Source: Rahnella inusitata_A (lineage in GTDB: Bacteria; Pseudomonadota; Gammaproteobacteria; Enterobacterales; Enterobacteriaceae). From it: a stretch of 64,000 nucleotides of DNA. Position numbers and translations under genes: made by a program. Numbering within the stretch: the stretch's first letter is position 1; each line of letters begins with the position of its first letter. Positions 16,930-25,927 of the stretch are shown piece by piece. The notes below the pieces were generated by a model. It did not search any database, was not told the origin of the DNA, and worked only from the letters and a program-made list of their open reading frames with translations. The stretch lies in assembly GCF_965118895.1 (NCBI RefSeq), contig NZ_CBCPJJ010000018.1:94160-158159 (forward strand). The letters run 5' to 3'.

Positions 16930-17451
16930 GTGTTGCAAAAACTACGTGCACGTATGGTTCGCCAGGGGCCATCCCTGTTAAGTGTGCCTTTAAAATTCAC
17001 CCCTTTCGCGCTTCGGCGTCAGGTTTTGCAGCAGGTGTTGAGCTGGCAGCTACGTCAGGCGCTGGCCGACGGTGAACTGGATTTTTTGGACAACCGCTGG
17101 TTAAAAATTGATGTCTCCGACCTCAGCCTGAGCTGGCAGATGTCGGTGGAAGCCGGAAAACTGGTGATCCGCGAAGAAGGCGTGGCCGATGTCAGTTTCA
17201 GCGGTTACGCCAACGATCTGATCCTGATCGCTGCCCGTAAAGAAGATCCGGACACGCTGTTCTTCCAGCGCCGTCTGCGCATTGAGGGCGACACCGAACT
17301 CGGTCTGTATGTGAAGAATCTGATGGATTCTATCGATCTTGATACCATGCCTGTGCTGCTAAAGAACGGCTTGTTACGTCTGGCCGATTTTGTCGAAGCG
17401 GGTATGCAGGAGGACCGTGAGCCGCAAGCTCCGGTAGCTGAACCATGTTAA
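16930..17451 (+). CDS. ubiT: Ubiquinone biosynthesis accessory factor UbiT (YhbT)
   Basis: UbiT is an SCP2-domain lipid-binding protein required for anaerobic ubiquinone synthesis, the counterpart of UbiJ. The 173-residue product (174 in E. coli) has the conserved ARKEDPDTLFFQRRLRIEGD and LGLYVKNLMDSID segments. The GTG at 16930 is chosen because GGAG stands eight bases before it and the resulting N-terminus LQKLRARM aligns with E. coli; a TTG at 16897 would add 11 codons without support. It overlaps yhbS by seven bases. Confidence 0.93.
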   Translation: MLQKLRARMVRQGPSLLSVPLKFTPFALRRQVLQQVLSWQLRQALADGELDFLDNRWLKIDVSDLSLSWQMSVEAGKLVIREEGVADVSFSGYANDLILIAARKEDPDTLFFQRRLRIEGDTELGLYVKNLMDSIDLDTMPVLLKNGLLRLADFVEAGMQEDREPQAPVAEPC

Positions 17452-17948
17452 TCCGAACTGAAATTCCTGTTGATGCAGCAGGCATTGACCGTCTTCTGCG
17501 TTCCGCTTTCCCGACGGGCGCGGAAGCCGATCTGGTGCAGGAACTGCGCGAAGACGGCCTACTGACGCTGGGCGTTGTAGCAACCGATGACGAAGGCGGC
17601 GTGGTCGGTTACGTCGCGTTTTGCCCGGTCGATATTCAGGGCGAAGATCGCAACTGGGTCGGGCTGGCACCGCTGGCGGTGGAAGACTCTCTGCGCCGTC
17701 AGGGGCTTGGCGAAAAGCTCATTTACGAAGGGTTAGATTCTCTGAATGAATTCGGTTACGCCGCGGTGGTGGTGCAGGGCGACCCTGCCTATTACGGTCG
17801 TTTCGGTTTTAAACCGGCCGCGGCGCATGATCTGCATTGCCGCTGGTCGGGCGCTGAAGGCACTTTCCAGCTGTTCACGCTGACCGATGACGCGCTGACT
17901 AATGCCAGCGGAGAAGTGGTTTTCCCTCCTGCGTTCAACCGGTTATGA
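17445..17948 (+). CDS. yhbS: GNAT-family N-acetyltransferase YhbS
   Basis: The 167-residue protein is a GCN5-related acetyltransferase with the acetyl-CoA loop at LRRQGLGEKLIYEGL and the C-terminal half YYGRFGFKPA. It matches E. coli YhbS along its length. The substrate is not established by sequence. The gene overlaps ubiT by seven bases and is presumably co-transcribed with it. Confidence 0.93.
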   Translation: MLIRTEIPVDAAGIDRLLRSAFPTGAEADLVQELREDGLLTLGVVATDDEGGVVGYVAFCPVDIQGEDRNWVGLAPLAVEDSLRRQGLGEKLIYEGLDSLNEFGYAAVVVQGDPAYYGRFGFKPAAAHDLHCRWSGAEGTFQLFTLTDDALTNASGEVVFPPAFNRL

Positions 17949-17955
17949 TTTCCCC

Positions 17956-17977
17956 ACGGGCCTGTTTTCAGGCCCGT
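17956..17977 (+). terminator. Hairpin between yhbS and yhbQ
   Basis: A perfect nine base-pair stem (ACGGGCCTG with CAGGCCCGT) with a TTTT loop overlaps the last bases of the convergent yhbQ. The T content after it on the plus strand is modest (TAGCTTTCTT), so termination strength is uncertain. Confidence 0.6.
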
Positions 17978-18291
17978 TAGCTTTCTTCCAGACTCCCGCT
18001 TTCCGGCCATCCCAGATAACATTCCAGCGATTGCGGCGCGGCTTTCACCAGCAACTCCTTCTGCGCTTTACTCAGCTTTTTCACTTTCAGCTCCAGCTTT
18101 GACGCCAGCGAGCGGTCACCCGCCGCACAGTGAAACGCCAGCTGTAACTCGCCTTTTCCACGCAGCGCTTTCGCCCCTTTTCCGCACTGATGTTCTCCCA
18201 TACGCCGGGCCACGTCGGTGGTGATGCCGGTGTATAGCGCGCCGGTCGGGGTTCTTAACATGTATAAATACCAGTTCGGTGCGACAGACAT
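17977..18291 (-). CDS. yhbQ: GIY-YIG family protein YhbQ
   Basis: The 104-residue product is a small stand-alone GIY-YIG nuclease-fold protein: WYLYMLRTPTGALYTGITTDVARRM carries the two half-motifs (here LYM and YTG) and the following Arg, with the glutamate-containing C-terminal helix region. E. coli YhbQ has reported DNA-nuclease activity. It is convergent with yhbS. Confidence 0.9.
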   Translation of the reverse strand: MSVAPNWYLYMLRTPTGALYTGITTDVARRMGEHQCGKGAKALRGKGELQLAFHCAAGDRSLASKLELKVKKLSKAQKELLVKAAPQSLECYLGWPESGSLEES

Positions 18292-18407
18292 ATGCTCGTT
18301 GCGTTTGGCAAAATTTGCGTAAGTTTACCCGAAGAGCACAAAGGAGTGACGTAAAAACGCAAACTGGCGCGTTACACTGTGCGCAAAGAATGGCAAGGGC
18401 ACCGTTA

Positions 18408-18860
18408 ATGAATAACCCCGACGATCTGAAACACATCCTGAAGTTTCTCAATAAAAATCACGTACTGGCGCTGTGTGCCGTCGCCGATGGCGAAATGTGG
18501 AGCGCCAACTGCTTTTACGTCACTGATGCAGAAAACCTGTCGCTGTATTTCATGACCGAGCTGAAAACTCTGCACGGCACGCTGATGGCGAAATCCCCGC
18601 AGGTGGTCGGCACCATTGCCCCGCATCCGAAAACAATCGCGTTAATTAAAGGCATTCAGTATCGCGGAGAAGCCACGGTGCTGACCGGCGAGGAAGAGCA
18701 TCTCGCGCGCGCGCTTTACTGCACGCATTTCCCCATCGCCGTCGCGATGAAAGCGCCAGTTTGGCGGCTGAAACTCAATCACATCAAAATGACCGATAAC
18801 GCACTCGGCTTCGGGAAAAAGCTGCTGTGGGATCGGGTGGTGTCTGACAAACATCCGTAA
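18408..18860 (+). CDS. yhbP: YhbP/UPF0306 family protein (FMN-binding split-barrel fold)
   Basis: The 150-residue product resembles E. coli YhbP (FNKNH/QH-V motif, CFYVTDAENLSLYFMTE, KTIALIKGIQYRGEA, DNALGFGKK) and has the pyridoxamine-oxidase-like split barrel. Function is unknown. AAGGG eight bases before the ATG at 18408 decides the start; upstream in-frame codons overlap the yhbQ promoter region. Confidence 0.88.
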   Translation: MNNPDDLKHILKFLNKNHVLALCAVADGEMWSANCFYVTDAENLSLYFMTELKTLHGTLMAKSPQVVGTIAPHPKTIALIKGIQYRGEATVLTGEEEHLARALYCTHFPIAVAMKAPVWRLKLNHIKMTDNALGFGKKLLWDRVVSDKHP

Positions 18861-18946
18861 CAAGATATGTCTTATGGCGCTACTTTAACAATCAGGTAAC
18901 ACTCAAATATCTCAATATGAAACGCCGTTTTTTAAAAGGAAGTGAT

Positions 18947-19588
18947 ATGGCAAAAGTTCTTCTTCTTGGTGGAAGTGGTCTGGTCGGGCGCGAACTGTTA
19001 CGCCTGCTACAGCTCGATCCGCGCGTCAGTCGCATCGTTGCGCCAAGCCGACGTCCGTTGCCGCCGGGCAGCAAAGTGGTCAATCCGCTGGGAGCGAACC
19101 TGACTTCTTTAGTTGTCGCGCTGGATGAACCGATCGATTTGCTGTTTTGCTGCCTCGGCACCACACGAAAGCAGGCGGGAAGCGCGGCGGCGTTTCGGGC
19201 CGTGGATTACGATCTGGTGGTCGACAGTGCCAAAGCTGCCCGGGAACTCGGTGCCCGCCATTGTCTGGCGGTCAGCGCTCACGGGGCCGATGCCACTTCG
19301 CGTTTTCTCTACAACCGTACCAAAGGGGAAATGGAACAGGCGCTGATGCAGCAGGGCTGGCCGCTGCTGACGCTGGTCCGGCCATCACTGCTGGTGGGCA
19401 AACGCCATCCGCCGCGTTTGCTCGAACAACTTAGCGCGCCGCTGTTTAAACTTCTGCCGGGTAAACTGAAAGCGATTGATTCCGATATTGTGGCGAAAGC
19501 GTTGCAGGAACAGGCGTTTAACGCCGGGTTGGGCGGCATCACGGTGCTGGAGTCCGATCAGATCGCTGCCAGTATTGAAGAGCGTTAA
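18947..19588 (+). CDS. yraR: NAD(P)-binding Rossmann-fold protein YraR
   Basis: The 213-residue product is an extended-SDR-like oxidoreductase with the nucleotide-binding loop LLGGSGLVGRELL at residues 5-17, FCCLGTTRKQAGS, VSAHGA and the active-site-like YNRTKGEME. It matches E. coli YraR, which lies in the same neighbourhood (yraR-yhbO-yhbP). AAGGAA precedes the ATG at 18947. The substrate is unknown. Confidence 0.9.
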   Translation: MAKVLLLGGSGLVGRELLRLLQLDPRVSRIVAPSRRPLPPGSKVVNPLGANLTSLVVALDEPIDLLFCCLGTTRKQAGSAAAFRAVDYDLVVDSAKAARELGARHCLAVSAHGADATSRFLYNRTKGEMEQALMQQGWPLLTLVRPSLLVGKRHPPRLLEQLSAPLFKLLPGKLKAIDSDIVAKALQEQAFNAGLGGITVLESDQIAASIEER

Positions 19589-19679
19589 CCCTGAATAAGA
19601 TGTTGAATCGGATCGCATTTCCCCTATGCCGGTGCAACGTCGTTGATCCGCAGTCAGGATCTCTGTGATAGGGTAGGGA

Positions 19680-19697
19680 CAAAAAAGCAAAATTTGC
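19680..19697 (-). terminator. Possible phn operon terminator
   Basis: On the minus strand GCAAATTTTGC is followed by TTTTTTG, about ten bases after the phnN stop. The self-pairing stem is very short, so this is a weak candidate. Confidence 0.3.
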
Positions 19698-19707
19698 CCC
19701 TTCCTTT

Positions 19708-20280
19708 TCAGCTCTCCTGCATTTCCCCGTGCGTTTTCTTCTGTCTACTCAGTAACTCCCGTAAGGCTCTCAGCGTGTCCTGTAATTCGCCGTCGTTGTT
19801 CAGCCGCTGACACCCTGACGGCAGTGCGTTGTCATACTCTCTCGCACGACGCAGACGACAGGCGATCTGCATGACGTCTTCGCGTCCGCGCCGGGTCAGA
19901 CGCTCCGCCAGCACCGCCTCGGACACCTGCAAACAGACCGGCAGCAAGAGCGTGCCGTAACGCTGGCGGGCGCTTTCCAGATGCGCCCGTGAACCGTTCA
20001 CCACCACCTGACAACCGAGCTGCATCCAGCTGTCGATTTCAATTCCGACGCCGTAGCGGCACTCATGCGCCTGCCATTGCAGCGCGAACAAGCCCTGCTG
20101 CTGGCGTTGGATAAATTCGGCTTCGCTCAGCGCGATATGATTCTCGCAACCGGCGTCAGCGGCGCGCGTAATATAACGATGCGCCACCGCCACGCCCGCC
20201 GGTAACTCCCGACGCAGGGCCTCCAGCAGACTGTCTTTCCCTGACCCGGATGCGCCCATCAGATAAAGTAAACGACTCAT
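19708..20280 (-). CDS. phnN: Ribose 1,5-bisphosphate phosphokinase PhnN
   Basis: PhnN phosphorylates ribose 1,5-bisphosphate to PRPP, salvaging the sugar released by the C-P lyase pathway. The 190-residue product has the P-loop YLMGASGSGKDSLL near residues 6-19 and RYITRAADAG, as in the guanylate-kinase-like PhnN family. GGAGG stands four bases before the ATG at 20280. It is the last gene of the leftward phn operon, 11 bases after phnM. Confidence 0.94.
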   Translation of the reverse strand: MSRLLYLMGASGSGKDSLLEALRRELPAGVAVAHRYITRAADAGCENHIALSEAEFIQRQQQGLFALQWQAHECRYGVGIEIDSWMQLGCQVVVNGSRAHLESARQRYGTLLLPVCLQVSEAVLAERLTRRGREDVMQIACRLRRAREYDNALPSGCQRLNNDGELQDTLRALRELLSRQKKTHGEMQES

Positions 20281-20291
20281 CACGCCTCCGT

Positions 20292-21428
20292 TTAAAACAC
20301 CTGAATGCCCTGACGCCAGACGTTTTGCACATAGTGATGATCGCCATGCGCCCGTGCCAGCACCAGATCTGCGCGTTTGCCTTCGGCGATTTCGCCGCGA
20401 TCCTGCAAACCCAGCGCGTTGGCCGGATTGCGCGTGACCAGCTTTACCGCCTGCGGCAGGCTGAACGCATTGCTTTCATCACCGGCGATGCGGAACACGG
20501 CGTCGAGCAGGCTGGCGGGATAATAGTCGGAAGACAAAATATCCAGCAGCCCGAGCGACGCCAGCTGATGCGCCGCGACGTTGCCGGAATGCGAGCCGCC
20601 GCGCACGATATTCGGTGCGCCCATCAGCACCTGCAAACCGTTGGCGTGTGAGGCGCGTGCCGCTTCCTCGGTCGTCGGGAACTCAGCGATCACGCTGCCG
20701 AGCGCCAGCGATTCCTCGACGTGTGCGGTAGTCGCATCATCATGGCTGGCCAGTGAAATATTGCGCGCGCGGCAATGGGCGGCAATCGCTTCACGATTGG
20801 GCTGCGCCCAGCGGCGTGACAGCGCGATCTGCTCCTCCTGGAATTCATCCATTTGCGCGTCATTCATGTGGTATTTGCCCTGATAATACTCGCGGTATTT
20901 CTGCGGCGTGGAGAACTGGCGCTGGCCCGGCGAATGATCCATCAGGGAAACCAGCGACAGCACAGGGGTGTCCATTAACTGTTCGAACAGTGGCAGCGTG
21001 GTGTTGTGCGGCAGCTCGCAGCGCAAATGTAAACGATGCTCGGCGCGGTTCAGCCCGGCATTCTGACTGTTGACGATGGCGTTGATCATCTTTTGCAAAT
21101 TATCCAGACGGTGCCCGCCGTCGCGCACGTCTCCGACCGCCACCGCGTCCAGTACCGTGGTAATACCGCTGGCGATCATCAGCGCATCGTGACTGCTCAT
21201 GGCCGAGTGGGCAGGCCAGTCGACTTTCGGGCGCGGCGTGAAAAACTTATCCAGATTGTCGGTGTGCAGCTCGATAAAACCTGGCATCAGCCAGCCGCCC
21301 TGAGCATCCAGCGCCTGCGGTAGTTGACTCCTGGTGTCGGCAAAGGCGCTGATCACGCCGTTTTGCATCTCCAGCGATCCTTCGACGATTTGACTGTCGA
21401 GCACCAGTTTGACGTTATTGATGATCAT
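20292..21428 (-). CDS. phnM: Alpha-D-ribose 1-methylphosphonate 5-triphosphate diphosphatase PhnM
   Basis: PhnM removes diphosphate from ribose 1-methylphosphonate 5-triphosphate, giving the direct PhnJ substrate. The 378-residue product is an amidohydrolase-fold protein with metal-binding segments FIELHTDNLDK, RCELPH, ASHDDATTAH and LSSDYYP. The start overlaps the phnL stop by four bases (ATGA). Confidence 0.96.
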   Translation of the reverse strand: MIINNVKLVLDSQIVEGSLEMQNGVISAFADTRSQLPQALDAQGGWLMPGFIELHTDNLDKFFTPRPKVDWPAHSAMSSHDALMIASGITTVLDAVAVGDVRDGGHRLDNLQKMINAIVNSQNAGLNRAEHRLHLRCELPHNTTLPLFEQLMDTPVLSLVSLMDHSPGQRQFSTPQKYREYYQGKYHMNDAQMDEFQEEQIALSRRWAQPNREAIAAHCRARNISLASHDDATTAHVEESLALGSVIAEFPTTEEAARASHANGLQVLMGAPNIVRGGSHSGNVAAHQLASLGLLDILSSDYYPASLLDAVFRIAGDESNAFSLPQAVKLVTRNPANALGLQDRGEIAEGKRADLVLARAHGDHHYVQNVWRQGIQVF

Positions 21429-22132
21429 GCGGACATCTCCGGGGCGGTTTCGGGGTTCATTTCATACAGGCGATCGGCAACGCGTTCGCGCACATCGGCA
21501 TCATGGAAAATGCCGACCACTGCCGCACCGCGCTGTTTCGCCTGTTCGATCAGCGTTACCACGGCGGCGCGGTTGGTGGCATCGAGTGAGGCAGTCGGTT
21601 CATCGAGCAACAGCACCGGATAATCGACCACAAAACCGCGGGCGATATTTACGCGCTGCTGCTCGCCGCCTGAAAACGTCGAGGGCGCGAGATGCCACAA
21701 ACGTTCCGGCACGTTGAGATGTGTCAGCAGGGCGCTGGCGCGGGCTTGGCTTTGGGCTTTCTCCACGCCAAGCTCCAACAGCGGCTGCATCACCAGATTC
21801 AGTGCGCTGATGCGCGGGATCACTCGCAGAAACTGACTGACCCAGCCTACGGTGTGGCGACGCACCGCCAGGATCTCACGCGCTTCGGCGCTGACCATAT
21901 CGATTTTCTGGCCCTGATGTTCGACCCAAATCTGCCCGCTGTCCGGCAGATAATTGCCGTAGAGCGAGCGTAATAACGTGGATTTCCCGCTGCCAGAATG
22001 GCCGTGCAGCACCACGCATTCCCCGGCATCTACCGTCAGGCTGGCATTACTGAAAACAGGTAATCTGGCGCTGTTCTGGTTATGCAGAACAAAGGTTTTA
22101 CTGAGATTTTCGACCCTGAGCTTCGTCGTCAT
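21425..22132 (-). CDS. phnL: C-P lyase ABC-type protein PhnL
   Basis: PhnL is an ABC ATPase that binds the C-P lyase core complex rather than a transporter. The 235-residue product has Walker A GHSGSGKST, signature FSGGEQQRVNIARG, Walker B VLLLDEPTASLD and the H-loop FHDADV. The ATG at 22132 is the likely start; a GTG nine bases upstream is an alternative. The stop overlaps phnM. Confidence 0.95.
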   Translation of the reverse strand: MTTKLRVENLSKTFVLHNQNSARLPVFSNASLTVDAGECVVLHGHSGSGKSTLLRSLYGNYLPDSGQIWVEHQGQKIDMVSAEAREILAVRRHTVGWVSQFLRVIPRISALNLVMQPLLELGVEKAQSQARASALLTHLNVPERLWHLAPSTFSGGEQQRVNIARGFVVDYPVLLLDEPTASLDATNRAAVVTLIEQAKQRGAAVVGIFHDADVRERVADRLYEMNPETAPEMSA

Positions 22133-22160
22133 TTTGGTCACTCTTTCTCTGGAATGAAGT

Positions 22161-22952
22161 TTAGGAAAGCACGGAAGACACTAAAAGCTGAGTGTAAGGA
22201 TGATGCGGATCGTCGAGCACGCGGTCGGTTAATCCACTTTCCACCACCTGACCCTGTTTCATCACTAACAAACGGTGCGCCAGTAAGCGTGCGACGCCCA
22301 AATCGTGGGTGACAATCACCACCGCCAGCTGCATTTCCACCACCAGTGTGCGCAATAAGTCCAGCAACCGTGCCTGAACGGACACATCCAGCCCGCCGGT
22401 CGGCTCATCCATAAACACCAGACGCGGATGCGTCACCAGATTGCGGGCGATTTGCAGACGCTGCTGCATGCCGCCGGAAAACGTGGTCGGCAGGTCATCA
22501 ATGCGCGACACCGGGATCTCGACATCTTCCAGCCACTGGCTGGCCTTCTGGCGGATATCGCCGTAATGCCGCTCACCGACCGCCATCAGGCGTTCGCCGA
22601 TATTGCCGCCCGCCGACACCTGACGGCGCAGGCCGTCCATCGGATGCTGATGCACCACGCCCCAGTCGGTGCGCAGCAAACGGCGGCGATCGCTTTCGGC
22701 CATGTCATACAGCGACTGCGCCGGTGTCTGACCGTTGTTATAAATGACGCTTCCCTGCTGCGGTGCGAGCCTCGCTGAAATCGACTGCAATAGCGTGGTT
22801 TTGCCCGAACCGGATTCGCCGACAATGCCCAGCACTTCGCCCGGATACAAATTGAATGACACATCGCAAAAGCCTTTGCCCGGCGCATACAGGTGAGTCA
22901 GGTTATTCACCGACAGCAGCGGCTCAGCGGTGAGATGTAATGGCGTAGTCAT
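22161..22952 (-). CDS. phnK: C-P lyase ABC-type protein PhnK
   Basis: PhnK is the ABC-type subunit that docks on PhnJ of the PhnGHIJ core. The 263-residue product has Walker A GESGSGKTT, signature FSGGMQQRLQIARN, Walker B LVFMDEPTGGLD and the switch THD. Its start overlaps the phnJ stop by four bases. Confidence 0.96.
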   Translation of the reverse strand: MTTPLHLTAEPLLSVNNLTHLYAPGKGFCDVSFNLYPGEVLGIVGESGSGKTTLLQSISARLAPQQGSVIYNNGQTPAQSLYDMAESDRRRLLRTDWGVVHQHPMDGLRRQVSAGGNIGERLMAVGERHYGDIRQKASQWLEDVEIPVSRIDDLPTTFSGGMQQRLQIARNLVTHPRLVFMDEPTGGLDVSVQARLLDLLRTLVVEMQLAVVIVTHDLGVARLLAHRLLVMKQGQVVESGLTDRVLDDPHHPYTQLLVSSVLS

Positions 22953-23827
22953 TGGCGGTTAACCTCGTTGGAAGCCTGTTGCTCAACTTGCTGAGCGCAG
23001 AAATCAGTGTCTGAGCAGACGAACATGCGGTTGCCCTGATCGTCGAGCACCACTTCGTCGAGATAGCTGTGGCGCGAACCGCAGATGGCGCAAGGTTCGT
23101 CCCATTGCTGGACGGTGAACGGGTGATCGTCGAAGTCCAGACTTTCGACTTTAGTGAACGGCGGCAGGGCATAAATGCGTTTTTCGCGCCCGGCACCGAA
23201 CAGCTGCAACGCAGGCATCATGTGCATTTTCGGATTATCAAATTTCGGGATCGGCGAGGGATCCATCACATAGCGGTCGTTCACTTTCACCGGATAGGCG
23301 TAGGTGGTGGCGATGTGCCCGAAACGCGCGATGTCCTCGTACAATTTCACCTGCATCACGCCGTACTCCTCGAGCGCATGCATTTTGCGGGTCTCAGTTT
23401 CACGCGGTTCGATAAAGCGCAGCGGCTCGGGGATCGGCACCTGATAAATCAGGATCTGATCTTCCTGAAGCGGCGTTTCCGGAATGCGGTGGCGGGTCTG
23501 AATCAGGCTGGCATCGACGGTTTTCTCCGTGGTTTTCACGCCCGCGACGCTCTGGAAGAATTTGCGGATCGACACGGCGTTCGTGGTGTCATCTGCGCCC
23601 TGGTCGATCACTTTCAGCACGTCTTTTTCGCCGATCACGCTGGCGGTGAGCTGAATCCCGCCTGTGCCCCAACCGTAAGGCATTGGCATTTCACGCCCGG
23701 CGAAGGGTACCTGATAGCCGGGGATCGCCACGGCTTTGAGGATCCCACGGCGGATCATGCGTTTGGTCTGCTCGTCGAGATACCCGTGGTTATAGCCGGT
23801 GATCGTTTGCGCTGAATTATTGTTCAT
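22949..23827 (-). CDS. phnJ: Carbon-phosphorus lyase catalytic subunit PhnJ
   Basis: PhnJ is the radical-SAM enzyme that breaks the carbon-phosphorus bond of ribose 1-alkylphosphonate 5-phosphate. The 292-residue product has the four-cysteine arrangement C-x2-C-x21-C-x5-C (Cys246, 249, 271, 277), three of which bind [4Fe-4S] while the last is the thiyl-radical cysteine in E. coli, and the glycine-radical region YQVPFAGREMPMP near residue 43. It overlaps phnI by 11 bases and phnK by four. Confidence 0.97.
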   Translation of the reverse strand: MNNNSAQTITGYNHGYLDEQTKRMIRRGILKAVAIPGYQVPFAGREMPMPYGWGTGGIQLTASVIGEKDVLKVIDQGADDTTNAVSIRKFFQSVAGVKTTEKTVDASLIQTRHRIPETPLQEDQILIYQVPIPEPLRFIEPRETETRKMHALEEYGVMQVKLYEDIARFGHIATTYAYPVKVNDRYVMDPSPIPKFDNPKMHMMPALQLFGAGREKRIYALPPFTKVESLDFDDHPFTVQQWDEPCAICGSRHSYLDEVVLDDQGNRMFVCSDTDFCAQQVEQQASNEVNRQ

Positions 23828-24899
23828 TGGCGTAGTCCTGTTTTCTTGCGGCGCGCAGGCGTTTCAGCAGTTCCAGCTCTGCCTGAAAATCGACATAGTG
23901 CGGCAGCTTGAGGTGCGAAACGAAACCGGCAGCTTCGACGTTATCGGCGTGTGAGAGCACGAATTCTTCATCCTGCGCGGGGCTTGTGATCAGTTCGTTG
24001 TGCTCGCGGGTTTGCAAAGCGCGGTCGATCAGCGACATCGACATCGCCTTGCGTTCGGCGCGGCCAAACACCAGGCCGTAGCCGCGCGTAAAGTGCGGCG
24101 GCTTATCCTCTGGTGCGACAAACCCGTTCACCATCTCGCATTCGGTCAGCAGGATTTCGCCGATATCAATCACGAAGCCCAGCTCTTCGGGCACGATTTC
24201 CACCGTCAGCCAGCCGGTACGGATTTCCCCGGCGAACGGATGCGTGCGGCCATAGCCGCGCTGCGTGGAATAACTCAGCGCCAGCAGAAAGCCTTCGTCT
24301 CCTCGCACCAGCTGTTGCAGACGCGCCGCGCGGGAGGCCGGAAACACCGGCGGCGTGCGGGTAATGTCTTCCGGCTCTGCGCCGTTGTCTTGTTCCTCAA
24401 TCGCCAGCTGTTGCTGCGTCAGCAAATCAAACACGTGGCCGCAGTTTTCCGGCTGAGCTTCGTCGGCAATCGGCGTAAACGGTGCTTCGCCCTCGGCCAG
24501 CAATGCAAAATCCAGCAGCCGGTGGGTGTAATCGTAGGTCGGCCCGAGCAACTGGCCGCCTGGCAAATCTTTGTAGACGGCTGAGATACGGCGCTCGAGG
24601 CGCATCGCGGCGGTATCGAGCGGCTCGCTGGTTGCCAGACGCGGCAGGGTGGTGCGATAAGCGCGCAGCAGGAAAATGGCTTCGACCAGATCGCCGCCGG
24701 ACTGCTTAATCGCCAGCGCCGCCAGTTCGCGGTCGTAAATTCCGCCTTCGCTCATCACGCGATCGACTGCCAGACCCAGCTGTTGTTCGATCTGTTCACA
24801 GCCCAGTTCATCCACTTGCGGATTGCCACGGCGTTCGCACGCCAGCAACTGATGGGCGGCGGCTATCGCCTTTTCGCCCCCTTTCACAGCGACGTACAT
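23817..24899 (-). CDS. phnI: C-P lyase subunit PhnI
   Basis: PhnI, with PhnG and PhnH, couples phosphonate to the ribose of ATP with loss of adenine. The 360-residue product begins MYVAVKGGEKAI and keeps LLGPTYDYTHRLLDFALLAEG, the family hallmarks. The ATG at 24899 shares one base with the phnH stop (TGATG) and follows a GAGGTG ribosome-binding site. Confidence 0.96.
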   Translation of the reverse strand: MYVAVKGGEKAIAAAHQLLACERRGNPQVDELGCEQIEQQLGLAVDRVMSEGGIYDRELAALAIKQSGGDLVEAIFLLRAYRTTLPRLATSEPLDTAAMRLERRISAVYKDLPGGQLLGPTYDYTHRLLDFALLAEGEAPFTPIADEAQPENCGHVFDLLTQQQLAIEEQDNGAEPEDITRTPPVFPASRAARLQQLVRGDEGFLLALSYSTQRGYGRTHPFAGEIRTGWLTVEIVPEELGFVIDIGEILLTECEMVNGFVAPEDKPPHFTRGYGLVFGRAERKAMSMSLIDRALQTREHNELITSPAQDEEFVLSHADNVEAAGFVSHLKLPHYVDFQAELELLKRLRAARKQDYANEQ

Positions 24900-25480
24900 C
24901 AGCACACCTCCACGCGCGTGGTGCGCGGTATGGCAATCATTTCTTCGCCGCAGGTGAACATAAAGTCCAGTCCCAGCGGGAAGCGGTGAGGGCGGCGGGT
25001 CAGATAATCACGCACGGCGTCCGGCAACTGTGGGGAAATAGTCCGGCTACTTTCGATACCGGGGCCGGAAAGACGCAAGGAAGTGCCGCCGGTCAGGCCA
25101 GCGAGCTGAACGATCACGCTGGTCGCCAGCTCCGGCGACATCTCATCCCCGCAGGGAAAGGCCAGCAAGGTGGCGCTGTCTAGCGCCGGATCGGCGAGAG
25201 CAAAACTGACGGCGGCAGGATTGTCGGTCAGCACTGCGCCGGTGTGAAAGCGCAGGTTTTTACGCAGGATTTCATCGTCGAGCGAGGCACTGAGCCACAG
25301 CGGCGTATCCTGATCGATAAGCGTTAACAATATGCAGGCGCTGGCGGAACCGAGCGCGCCAAATCCCTGCATAGCCGGCAACTGAATGCAGACGCCAGGT
25401 TCGCTCAACGCTTTGAGAATACGACGGAAACTGTATTGCGCATCGGCAACAGGATTTTGAAAACTGGCAACAAGTGACAT
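24899..25480 (-). CDS. phnH: C-P lyase subunit PhnH
   Basis: PhnH is a structural subunit of the PhnGHIJ core complex. The 193-residue product has the family segments FQNPVADAQYSFRRILKALS near the start and LTGGTSLRLSGPGIE in the C-terminal half, ending PLGLDFMFTCGEEMIAIPRTT. It follows phnG after three bases and overlaps phnI by one. Confidence 0.95.
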   Translation of the reverse strand: MSLVASFQNPVADAQYSFRRILKALSEPGVCIQLPAMQGFGALGSASACILLTLIDQDTPLWLSASLDDEILRKNLRFHTGAVLTDNPAAVSFALADPALDSATLLAFPCGDEMSPELATSVIVQLAGLTGGTSLRLSGPGIESSRTISPQLPDAVRDYLTRRPHRFPLGLDFMFTCGEEMIAIPRTTRVEVC

Positions 25481-25483
25481 GAA

Positions 25484-25927
25484 TTATTCTCCGCGAACCA
25501 GGGTAAAGAAATCGACGCGACTGGCAGCCACTTCACGGGCGCGCAGCTCGCGGCGCTCCTGCTGTATGGCCGCCAGCGGGGCAATGATCCGTTTATGCAG
25601 CAGCTCGTCCATGCCTTGTATTTGCAGCAGGGCGTCGATCACCGCGCACAGTTCGGCGTGGGGCTTATTACGACCGGCGATGTAGCTGTAACCATAAACG
25701 CCGCCTTCCATCTGGATCACCGCGCGGGTGACGGTCATATCGCCCATCACGAAACGTTTCCCGGTGCCGCCCATGCGGCCCTGAAGCTGTGTCAGACCGG
25801 TTTCAGCAGCGCGTATGCGTTCAAACTGCGGGGATAAATTCAACGGCTGCCAGTGCGCGAGCAGTTCGTCGGGGCGGCTGTGAGCCAGCACCGACATCCA
25901 GCGCTGGCGGGTTTGCAGGTGATCCAT
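25484..25927 (-). CDS. phnG: C-P lyase subunit PhnG
   Basis: PhnG is a core subunit of the C-P lyase complex and takes part in the nucleosidase-like first step. The 147-residue product has the family signature TGLTQLQGRMGGTGKRFVMG and VYGYSYIAGRNKPHAELCA. GGAG lies seven bases before the ATG, inside the end of phnF; the two genes abut. Confidence 0.95.
   Translation of the reverse strand: MDHLQTRQRWMSVLAHSRPDELLAHWQPLNLSPQFERIRAAETGLTQLQGRMGGTGKRFVMGDMTVTRAVIQMEGGVYGYSYIAGRNKPHAELCAVIDALLQIQGMDELLHKRIIAPLAAIQQERRELRAREVAASRVDFFTLVRGE

Noticed and set aside
17445..17948. yhbS considered as a phnO-like acetyltransferase for the phn operon
   Set aside because: It overlaps ubiT, matches E. coli YhbS over its full length, and is separated from phn by yhbQ, yhbP and yraR on the other strand.
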